Position numbers and translations under genes: made by a program
Part shown: positions 1 to 5,142 of the stretch, piece by piece
Layout: every line of letters begins with the position of its first letter
Numbering within the stretch: position 1 is the stretch's first letter
Source of the DNA: DASYAN01 sp036501345
GTDB lineage: Bacteria; Chloroflexota; Ktedonobacteria; Ktedonobacterales; Ktedonobacteraceae
DNA length: 9,982 bases
Assembly: GCA_036501345.1 (NCBI GenBank)
Contig: DASYAN010000545.1
Coordinates: 1 to 9,982 of the forward strand
Direction: 5' to 3'
The notes under the pieces: model-generated
What the model saw: the letters and a program-made list of their open reading frames with translations, nothing else
What the model was told of the DNA's origin: nothing
The model's database searches: none

Positions 1-1257
1 CGGATAACCAGAAAAGTAAATTAGGTCAGGATGGTGGTTTAAGGCATCTTGCAATTCCGAAGAGAGTGATCCAGGGTCCCCGACAGTATATTTCTCCTCA
101 ACGGCTAACTGCCCACCATCTTTTTGGAACTCTTGCCGAAAATCCCCCTGTAGCTCATTGCTGTAGGGGTCCCGTGAGTCATAAAAGAGTGCAACATTTT
201 TCTTATGCAATGTATTTATTGCATAATTAGCTCCCTGAATTCCTTGTTGCTCATCAGAAGGAACTACGCGAAAAAAGTATGGCTTACCTGTCAAACCTTT
301 ATCTACAGAGGAGGTTTGTGAGACTAGAGGAATGTGTGCTTTGGATAGCGTGTCAATTGCAGCAATAGTATAACGACTAATTGGCCAGCCCATCACCCCA
401 ACAAAAGTTTTATCGGTCTGAGCCAATTGTATGATTTGTTGTGTTATGTTTGAAACATAATCTAGCTTACTGCCAGTATTGGCGATCAAGAGATGTACTT
501 GCACTCCTCCATATAGCTCTGATCTATCGTTAAACTCTTTCTGTACCACATAGGCTCCCTGCAAGTCATCACGACCAACCCCGAGATTAACTCCAGAGAG
601 GATTGTCGCCACCACAATCGTTACATAGGGCTTCCCAGAGTTCACAACCGTCAAGTCTTCCTGATAGATCAATGCCTCTGCATCGTTTGAGTTTATCGCA
701 GTCGCCTGATTTAAGAGCGAGGTGACCGGATTCACATTATTGCTATTCTGTCTGTACACCTGTGCAGCCCGGGTTTTCAATGAGCCATCGGTAAGTGTTG
801 TATCAAAGGCAAAGGAACCATCACTGATACCTATGGATTCGTTCCCAATTTGTGTGACACCAATGCCAGTAGGAGAACTATGGAAGTGCAGGAAAATAGC
901 ATAACCTCCACCACTACCTAGTATCATGATAATCATCATAGACAAGACAATCCACCACCAGGGTCGATCAACCCCAATCAAATGCTTCTGAATTCGCCTA
1001 AGTTCTTTATTACACCAATGTTTCTGTCTGGCTCTTTTAATAAGAGTAAGTTCTTTGTTTAGAATTTTAGTCTCTTCCCAGATACGTGACCAATATTTAT
1101 CTAATGGTATTTCAGGGTCTACTACAGGGAGCATTGGCGCTCTTTGCAAACCTATATTCCGAGCAAGCGACGTTGCCTGGTTAGTTGTAGTATATAATCC
1201 CATAAGTACTCGCCTGATATCCTCATCCGTATATGTTAAGTTCTTATTGTTATACAT
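1..1257 (-). CDS. Membrane-anchored type-1 periplasmic-binding (LIVBP-like) receptor with cytoplasmic EAD1-like N-terminus; partial at left edge
   Basis: The ATG at 1257 is preceded by a GAGGG ribosome site; 419 codons are open to the window edge, so the C-terminus is missing. Residues about 10-92 form a small, probably helical, basic cytoplasmic domain. Residues 100-125 are a single membrane helix beginning with three Trp. Residues about 160-205 look TPR-like (LLNQATAINSNDAEAL). From about 210 a type-1 periplasmic-binding domain begins, with GVNLGVGRDDLQGAY, GVMGWPISRYT, IPLVSQTSS and PYFFRVVPSDEQQG, as in Leu/Ile/Val-binding and amide-binding proteins. Basic residues before the helix suggest the N-terminus is inside and the binding domain outside. 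The gene lies 42 bases after the EAD1-peptidase gene and no permease or ATPase gene is visible, so a sensor is more likely than a transport component. The N-terminal domain aligns by eye with EAD1 (inference). The receptor fold is confident; the role is not. Confidence 0.88.
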   Translation of the reverse strand, partial: MYNNKNLTYTDEDIRRVLMGLYTTTNQATSLARNIGLQRAPMLPVVDPEIPLDKYWSRIWEETKILNKELTLIKRARQKHWCNKELRRIQKHLIGVDRPWWWIVLSMMIIMILGSGGGYAIFLHFHSSPTGIGVTQIGNESIGISDGSFAFDTTLTDGSLKTRAAQVYRQNSNNVNPVTSLLNQATAINSNDAEALIYQEDLTVVNSGKPYVTIVVATILSGVNLGVGRDDLQGAYVVQKEFNDRSELYGGVQVHLLIANTGSKLDYVSNITQQIIQLAQTDKTFVGVMGWPISRYTIAAIDTLSKAHIPLVSQTSSVDKGLTGKPYFFRVVPSDEQQGIQGANYAINTLHKKNVALFYDSRDPYSNELQGDFRQEFQKDGGQLAVEEKYTVGDPGSLSSELQDALNHHPDLIYFSGYP

Positions 1258-1299
1258 TGCCTACATCCCTCGCCAGGAAATTAAAAAAACTATTCATAC

Positions 1300-2283
1300 T
1301 CAATTTCTTAATAGAAGCTTATCGTGAAGCTCTTGGATAATGCAGTTAATATTGATCCCTTCATTGCGATAGACAACTCGCTGTGTTGTTGGCTCTCTTA
1401 ACTGTCCACCTGCATGGTGGAGTGCAATAATGTTCCATTGGCTATCAAAAACAGCGGAGCCAGATGAGCCGGGTAAGGTATCAGTGAGGTATTGGATGCG
1501 AGTATCGTCAACATACGCGATAACATTATGGTAGCAGGCAAGCTTTTTGGCTTCTCCTGCAGGATGTTGGATGATATTCGCATAACCGTTAACTTTGATT
1601 TCAACCGGACGAAGTTCAATAGCACCCCATTGGCTGTTTGCCTCGCCTTTGACACAGACAAGGGTCCAGTCGTTTATGCTAGAGGTTTGAAAGCCTGCAT
1701 CTGGGTCAAGCTGAAAATTTGTCGGTTCATAATCAAGACCGTCAGCACTTTTTTGATAGTTGAATTGAATAATTGCATGCTTGGCAATATCTTTGGTAGG
1801 AAGAACGTGATGATTAGTGAGAATACAGTTTTGTTTGACCAGAAAACCTGTTCCAATAGTGTGGTCATGTCGCTTAATTCGTACAACACAGCGGCTTCGC
1901 TGAATGCCGGTTTCAAACCAGCTAATCGGGAGAAAGGTATCTTGCATTCCCATGATCTTTTCGAGCACATCTGCTGTTCGTATACTTTTCCAAGAGAGTT
2001 GATCGTCCGTAATTGGTTGATCGTCGGTTCCCGAGTGAATAATACTTCTTTGTAGTTGCGAAAGTACCCGATTATTAGGATAATCTTTCAGAGCTACACC
2101 AATCACATCTGCGGTTTTTCCTTGCTTTTCTGCCTCGTCCAGGATAGCTTGCCAAGTGTACTGTATAGTTGCCCCAAAAGGGATACGGGCTAAGTTCAAT
2201 TTAGCATCACGGGCAACCAAACGGCTGCTCTGCTGTGTATCGAAGAGCATTGCCAGTGCTTCTCGTAGCGTTATCATATCCAT
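1300..2283 (-). CDS. EAD1 domain-trypsin-like serine peptidase (conflict-system effector type)
   Basis: With the ATG at 2283 the product is 327 residues. Residues about 3-78 match the effector-associated domain 1 pattern: LREALAMLF, then ARDAKLNLARI, a Trp, ILDEAEKQGK and a final YPNN. EAD1 is a small death-like adaptor described in bacterial conflict systems, where it links effectors to partners by like-with-like binding. After a linker, a chymotrypsin-fold peptidase covers about 128-320. It has GTGFLV, LTNHHV (catalytic His 159), INDWTLV (Asp 205) and PGSSGSAVF (nucleophile Ser 274), so the triad appears intact. No signal peptide or membrane helix is seen, so it should act in the cytoplasm. 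An upstream in-frame GTG at 2301 is possible, but the GAGGGA ribosome site lies inside that extension, six bases before the ATG. It is the first gene of a unit with the downstream membrane receptor. Its substrate cannot be read from sequence. Confidence 0.92.
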   Translation of the reverse strand: MDMITLREALAMLFDTQQSSRLVARDAKLNLARIPFGATIQYTWQAILDEAEKQGKTADVIGVALKDYPNNRVLSQLQRSIIHSGTDDQPITDDQLSWKSIRTADVLEKIMGMQDTFLPISWFETGIQRSRCVVRIKRHDHTIGTGFLVKQNCILTNHHVLPTKDIAKHAIIQFNYQKSADGLDYEPTNFQLDPDAGFQTSSINDWTLVCVKGEANSQWGAIELRPVEIKVNGYANIIQHPAGEAKKLACYHNVIAYVDDTRIQYLTDTLPGSSGSAVFDSQWNIIALHHAGGQLREPTTQRVVYRNEGININCIIQELHDKLLLRN

Positions 2284-2289
2284 ACCGCG

Positions 2290-2295
2290 TCCCTC
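2290..2295 (-). promoter_or_regulatory. Ribosome binding site GAGGGA deciding the peptidase start
   Basis: GAGGGA lies six bases before the ATG at 2283 and would fall within the coding sequence if the GTG at 2301 were used. It therefore favours the shorter protein. Confidence 0.6.
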
Positions 2296-2433
2296 ACTCA
2301 CTTATCTGACTTCTTGGATGCACAGATCCTGTTCTCTCTGAAAAAATATCCTCTTATGCCGTCCCCTCAAGAGCCAGGATAGCCTCTCGATACGATTAGT
2401 ATGCAAAAAGCATGAAATGACACTTTGGTCCTA

Positions 2434-2462
2434 AGTATATTGAATTGGAGGAATGGTTGCAA
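2434..2462 (-). promoter_or_regulatory. Sigma70-type promoter of the EAD1-peptidase/receptor unit
   Basis: Read on the minus strand, a -35 TTGCAA (2457-2462) and a -10 TATACT (2434-2439) are separated by 17 bases. The predicted start is near 2427, leaving a leader of about 145 bases before the ATG at 2283. The promoter sits just past the end of the Fur-family gene, so the EAD1 unit can be transcribed independently of the operon upstream. Confidence 0.5.
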
Positions 2463-2468
2463 GTGAAA

Positions 2469-2499
2469 AGCAGAACCATAGGAGAAAAGGCCTATTGCT
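2469..2499 (-). terminator. Weak candidate terminator after the Fur-family gene
   Basis: On the minus strand AGCA-ATAGG can pair with CCTAT and, after a five-base bulge, TGCT, followed by TTTTC. The stem is interrupted and the T-run is short, so this is a weak intrinsic terminator at best. It lies between the Fur-family stop codon and the next promoter, where one would be expected. Confidence 0.25.
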
Positions 2500-2521
2500 C
2501 TTCTATTGCCCGCAATACCTG

Positions 2522-2962
2522 TCATTCTTGTTGAATAGCCTGCCAGCATTGTGAGCAATAGCCTGCAGCTACCAAATCAAGTGTCAGATTGTGGAAGTGA
2601 TACGTCTCTTGCAGCTTTTCATGCAGATCTCCCAGCAGGGTTTCATCAAGATGGGTAGTTGTGTGGCATCTGCGGCATACCAAGTGGTGATGGGCATATC
2701 CCTCTGCTGTCTCGTAATGGGGCGGTTCTCCTGGTAGGTGGCTTTCACGGATCACCCCCAGTGTTTTCAGAAGTTCGAGTGTGCGATAGACCGTTGAGAG
2801 GCTGACATGGGGATTGTATTGCTGTACCCGCTCTGTAATTTGCTCAACGCTTAAGTGTTCGTTGGCTTCCTGAATCACGCTCAGGATCATATGCCGTTGA
2901 GGCGTTAAGCGATATCCGCGCTTACGTAGCAATTCGTTACTGGATTCTAAAAAAGAATGCAT
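2522..2962 (-). CDS. Fur-family metal-dependent transcriptional repressor
   Basis: The 146-residue product has the usual length for Fur/Zur/PerR proteins. Residues 1-80 are a winged helix-turn-helix domain, with RLTPQRHMIL at 18-27 and the recognition helix motif STVYRTLELL at 56-65. Residues 88-146 are the dimerisation and metal domain: the HHHLVC segment at 91-96 and two Cys pairs (C96/C99 and C136/C139) that would hold the structural zinc. Members bind DNA as metal-loaded dimers and repress iron, zinc or peroxide-response genes. Which metal this one senses cannot be decided from the sequence. It is the last gene of the Uma2-215aa-Nudix-Fur operon, 11 bases after the Nudix stop. The nearest purine-rich ribosome site (GGAGAGGGAG) lies about 16 bases upstream, inside the end of the Nudix gene, which suggests coupled translation. 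No clear Fur box was found at the operon promoter. Confidence 0.95.
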   Translation of the reverse strand: MHSFLESSNELLRKRGYRLTPQRHMILSVIQEANEHLSVEQITERVQQYNPHVSLSTVYRTLELLKTLGVIRESHLPGEPPHYETAEGYAHHHLVCRRCHTTTHLDETLLGDLHEKLQETYHFHNLTLDLVAAGYCSQCWQAIQQE

Positions 2963-2973
2963 GGCTCTGTTTA

Positions 2974-3432
2974 TTACGCTCCCTCTCCACAGAGTGCCGA
3001 CTCGTAGACTTCTTGCAGCTTTGGCACAGTTTCAAAACTAGACAGTTCTGAGGGTACAATCCAGCGCATTTCGGTTGCCTCCCAGTCGATCTGTATCAGC
3101 TCTGGAGTCAGAACTTCGAAGAGAAAGGGATGGATATAGAAGTGCCGCCCCAGTTCGGCATCACTGTGCTCAACTACAGCACCACGCCTGAGCATACGTA
3201 CTTGATCACGCTGCAAACTGGTCTCTTCCCGAATCTCAGTATAGGCCTGCTCGTCTGGTGTAACATTTGGCTCGACGAAACCACTCACCCCCGCCCAATG
3301 TCCGTGATAACTTCCCACCTTCTGACTACGCCGTACCAGTAACATGCGTGTCTCTCCCTGATCGGTACGTAGAAGAATACATGTTACCACGTGTGTTGGT
3401 CGCAAATTCTGAGGAAGTTTTTGGGAGTTCAT
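2974..3432 (-). CDS. Nudix hydrolase with a divergent Nudix box
   Basis: Using the ATG at 3432 the product has 152 residues, typical for a single-domain Nudix enzyme that hydrolyses nucleoside diphosphates linked to another group. The Nudix box runs from the Gly of SGFVEP to the Leu of EETSL. It fits the 23-residue spacing of GX5EX7REUXEEXGU and keeps the three metal-binding Glu at box positions 16, 19 and 20. However, it has Val for Glu at position 7, Thr for Arg at 15 and Ser for Gly at 22. Strands typical of the fold precede it (HVVTCILLRT, RMLLVRRS). The GTG at 3435 is also in frame, but the AAAGGAGGT ribosome site is better spaced for the ATG. It lies between the 215-residue gene and the Fur-family gene. 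The substrate is unknown; housecleaning of modified nucleotides is only one possibility. Confidence 0.9.
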   Translation of the reverse strand: MNSQKLPQNLRPTHVVTCILLRTDQGETRMLLVRRSQKVGSYHGHWAGVSGFVEPNVTPDEQAYTEIREETSLQRDQVRMLRRGAVVEHSDAELGRHFYIHPFLFEVLTPELIQIDWEATEMRWIVPSELSSFETVPKLQEVYESALCGEGA

Positions 3433-3438
3433 CACCAG

Positions 3439-3447
3439 ACCTCCTTT
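3439..3447 (-). promoter_or_regulatory. Strong ribosome binding site AAAGGAGGT of the Nudix gene
   Basis: A near-perfect Shine-Dalgarno sequence lies six bases before the ATG at 3432 and only three before the GTG at 3435. It supports the ATG as start. Confidence 0.6.
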
Positions 3448-3454
3448 GTCAGAT

Positions 3455-4102
3455 CTAGAACAACATATCAGGTGACATCACCAGATAGTCATAATTACCA
3501 GCACCAGCAGTCTGCTCTAACTGTTTGAGGATAAGTTTAGGATTATCATGTGGTCCTGCAATAAAAAAGGGCTTGCCATCTCTTCCAAATTTCAACTCAT
3601 ACGATTCTTTCAGCTCACCGCGTGGTGCCAACAAATATTGTGACAGCGCAAAGTCCTTCTCTGGCGTAAAACCAAATTGTGCAGCATATTCAATAGCGGC
3701 ATAGATCATCTGATGTGCCAGTTCGGGTGGACAAGCTGTCGGCTCCGTGTTTTGGAAAAAAGCATTCTGGAATTCGTTCTCATAACGCGCACGAGAATAA
3801 CCAGCCCTGGCAAAGGTATTTTTGAGCCCCAGACAGTATTTATCTATAAGGTACATACCAAAACAGATATCACCATCAGGCTGCTCCCTGATCACAAGGA
3901 TCTCTACAAGCCCTGGACTCTCCTTTTCCCAGTCGGCACTGATCCAACATTCCAAGATAGGAAAGGCCCGAGCACGACGAATAATGGCTGGCGAGGAGAA
4001 TGACATGGACTGCTGACGAATCGATTTCTGTAGTGAAGCAGCTTTTTGCTTGCTGCGCTTTTTCATGATGGCTTTCTGACGTTTTCTTGGATCTTGTGGC
4101 AT
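3455..4102 (-). CDS. Conserved-looking protein of unknown function, 215 residues
   Basis: I do not assign this to a named domain. The ATG at 4102 follows an AAGGGAAGAG ribosome site. Residues 1-31 are very basic (RKRQKAIMKKRSKQK) and probably disordered or nucleic-acid binding. Residues 44-110 look like a beta-rich core (FPILECWISADWE, LVEILVIREQPDG, ICFGMYLIDKYCLGLKNTF). Residues 120-145 include CPPELAHQMIYAAIEYAAQFGF, probably a helix. The C-terminal part has FGRDGKPFFIAGPHDNP, which looks like a conserved motif. No signal peptide or membrane helix is seen. It is the second gene of the operon, 20 bases after the Uma2 gene and about 22 before the Nudix gene. I have a general impression that similar hypothetical proteins occur in Chloroflexota and Planctomycetota, but could not verify it. 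Confidence 0.85.
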   Translation of the reverse strand: MPQDPRKRQKAIMKKRSKQKAASLQKSIRQQSMSFSSPAIIRRARAFPILECWISADWEKESPGLVEILVIREQPDGDICFGMYLIDKYCLGLKNTFARAGYSRARYENEFQNAFFQNTEPTACPPELAHQMIYAAIEYAAQFGFTPEKDFALSQYLLAPRGELKESYELKFGRDGKPFFIAGPHDNPKLILKQLEQTAGAGNYDYLVMSPDMLF

Positions 4103-4122
4103 ATTTCTCTTCCCTTCTTGTC

Positions 4123-4698
4123 CTATTCCTCCTCTACAGGTAGAGGCACATCCTCATAGAGCACTTCCATTGGAAAGCGGATATCTAGACTTAACAGCTC
4201 TATTTCCTCACCAGGACTAAACAATCGGTACATCCACCTCTTTCCATCTCGCGTGTATATTTCCACTTCTTGACGTTTTTGACTGATAAGGACATACTCC
4301 TGAATGGTTGGGCATTGCTGGTACTGTGCGAACTTTCTGGTCCGATCGCGCATCTCCGTAGTCGGTGAAAGCACTTCGACAATCAGACAAGGATATTGAA
4401 GGTTGTCTTTTATCTCTTGTGTTTCTTTTAGATCACAACTAACCGAAACATCAGGATAAAAGTACTGCTCTTCTGAAACATAGACCCTCATGTCAGAGGT
4501 ATAGGCTTTGCAGGGCCCTCCCCTTAAATGGCTTTTAAGGATTGTGAACAAGTTTCCTGCAAGAAGAGAGTGACTTGTTGGTCCTCCTGACATGGCATAC
4601 ATCCGCCCGGCATCGTACTCATATTTAACATCAAGCGATTCGCGATCAATGCGCAGGTACTCCTCTGGGCTTATCCAATCATTTCTTTGTACTGCCAT
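4123..4698 (-). CDS. Uma2 family (DUF820) PD-(D/E)XK restriction-endonuclease-fold protein
   Basis: The 191-residue product has the usual length of Uma2/DUF820 proteins, a PD-(D/E)XK-fold family found in large numbers in Cyanobacteria and Chloroflexota and often attributed to mobile elements. Seen in order: the start WISPEEYLRID, KYEYDAGRMYAMSGG with Glu 27, FYPDVSVSCD with catalytic-type Asp 83, and LIVEVLSPTTEMRDRTRKFAQY with Glu 108 and a following basic segment. EYVLISQ and VEIYTRDG complete the core. The active-site acids are therefore present. The ATG at 4698 follows an AAAGGAG site at eight bases. It is the first gene of a four-gene operon with a clear promoter. Its biological role and DNA target are not known for the family, and it may be a domesticated nuclease. 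Confidence 0.94.
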   Translation of the reverse strand: MAVQRNDWISPEEYLRIDRESLDVKYEYDAGRMYAMSGGPTSHSLLAGNLFTILKSHLRGGPCKAYTSDMRVYVSEEQYFYPDVSVSCDLKETQEIKDNLQYPCLIVEVLSPTTEMRDRTRKFAQYQQCPTIQEYVLISQKRQEVEIYTRDGKRWMYRLFSPGEEIELLSLDIRFPMEVLYEDVPLPVEEE

Positions 4699-4730
4699 AG
4701 GTCACACTCCTTTCTCTTGTCGTTAATTTA

Positions 4731-4759
4731 AGTTTAGCACTGTCCAGTCACATTGACAA
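4731..4759 (-). promoter_or_regulatory. Sigma70-type extended -10 promoter of the Uma2-215aa-Nudix-Fur operon
   Basis: On the minus strand, -35 TTGTCA (4754-4759) and -10 TAAACT (4731-4736) are separated by 17 bases, and TGC immediately before the -10 gives an extended element. Transcription would begin about 27 bases before the ATG at 4698. No obvious operator overlaps it. Confidence 0.6.
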
Positions 4760-4833
4760 GCAACACTATTTCTCCAGTTCAGGCTGAATGGTATCTTTCT
4801 TAGGGCAAGTAGTAGTTGCACACAACAGATTCT

Positions 4834-4871
4834 TGCGCACCGTGCCGCGAAGCAATGGGCACGAGTGCGCA
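4834..4871 (+). repeat. Long GC-rich inverted repeat (hairpin) between divergent operons
   Basis: TGCGCACCGTGCC (4834-4846) pairs over its full 13 bases with GGCACG-A-GTGCGCA (4858-4871), with a single bulged A and an 11-base loop. The stem is stable in either strand. It lies between two divergent promoters, so it is not placed as a terminator for either flanking gene. An AT-rich tract follows directly on the plus strand. It could be a small RNA, a relic of a mobile element end, or a protein-binding palindrome. Confidence 0.7.
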
Positions 4872-4872
4872 C

Positions 4873-4899
4873 TTATATTTATTATATTTATTATATTTA
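4873..4899 (+). repeat. Three tandem AT-rich nonamers TTATATTTA
   Basis: TTATATTTA occurs three times head to tail (4873-4881, 4882-4890, 4891-4899) and is followed by TTAATA. The tract is entirely A and T and should melt or bend easily. It abuts the GC-rich hairpin on its left. Confidence 0.75.
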
Positions 4900-4924
4900 T
4901 TAATAGCCATTTTGAGCTCAGATT

Positions 4925-4962
4925 GTACGGTTCATTCTGGATTACGTACGGTTCATTCTGGA
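4925..4962 (+). repeat. Direct repeat GTACGGTTCATTCTGGA, two copies, 21-bp period
   Basis: Two identical 17-base copies start at 4925 and 4946, separated by TTAC. A further GTAC starts at 4966, so GTAC recurs at intervals of 21 and 20 bases, about two helical turns. The cluster is flanked by AGATTGT (4920-4926) and its reverse complement ACAATCT (4972-4978). This layout suits a multimeric DNA-binding protein on one face of the helix, but none is identified. Confidence 0.75.
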
Positions 4963-5051
4963 CTTGTACAGACAATCTAATACTATTTGAATCTGCCCTA
5001 GAAGGCTTCCTTAGCCATAAGCAGGCACAAACCCAGTACCTCCTCTGTAGG

Positions 5052-5081
5052 GTGACAGTCAGAGCCATTTCCTTGTATAAT
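5052..5081 (+). promoter_or_regulatory. Sigma70-type promoter of the glycosyltransferase gene
   Basis: A -35 GTGACA (5052-5057) and a perfect -10 TATAAT (5076-5081) are separated by 18 bases. Transcription should start near 5088, about 55 bases before the ATG at 5143. The repeat cluster ends about 75 bases upstream of the -35. Confidence 0.55.
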
Positions 5082-5142
5082 TTTCCATATTAGATTTATT
5101 TATTTCAAAGTAAGATAGCATCTCATCAGGAGTACGGTAGCG

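Larger units (their letters stand above)
4699..5142. other. Gene-free divergent intergenic region
   Basis: This 444-base stretch separates the minus-strand Uma2 operon from the plus-strand glycosyltransferase gene. Besides the two outward-facing promoters it holds the GC-rich hairpin, the AT nonamers and the 21-bp-period repeats. Open frames of about 100 codons run through it on both strands, but they lack sensible ribosome sites and their products are low-complexity translations of the repeats. I see no gene here; a small untranslated RNA cannot be excluded. Confidence 0.6.

Noticed and set aside
923..942. Fur-box-like sequence (TGATAATCATCATA)
   Set aside because: It lies inside the coding sequence of the receptor's membrane helix, where Met and Ile codons naturally give ATGATAATC strings, and only one half-site fits.
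1258..1299. T-rich tract between peptidase and receptor genes as a terminator
   Set aside because: The T-run is not preceded by a stem, so it more likely lies within a continuous operon transcript.
1492..2055. 187-codon plus-strand frame opposite the EAD1-peptidase gene
   Set aside because: It is an antisense shadow of a well-supported gene with full catalytic motifs, and it has no recognisable domain.
2401..2413. Small hairpin ATGC-AAAAA-GCAT in the leader of the EAD1 unit
   Set aside because: Four base pairs are too few to support a regulatory or riboswitch call.
2367..2558. Short minus-strand frame between the Fur-family gene and the EAD1 unit
   Set aside because: It overlaps the end of the Fur-family gene and the promoter of the next unit, with no domain and no ribosome site.
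4766..5093. Overlapping open frames of about 100 codons on both strands of the 4.8-5.1 kb intergenic region
   Set aside because: No properly spaced ribosome sites. The predicted peptides are low-complexity translations of the 9- and 21-bp repeats, whose periods happen to be multiples of three.
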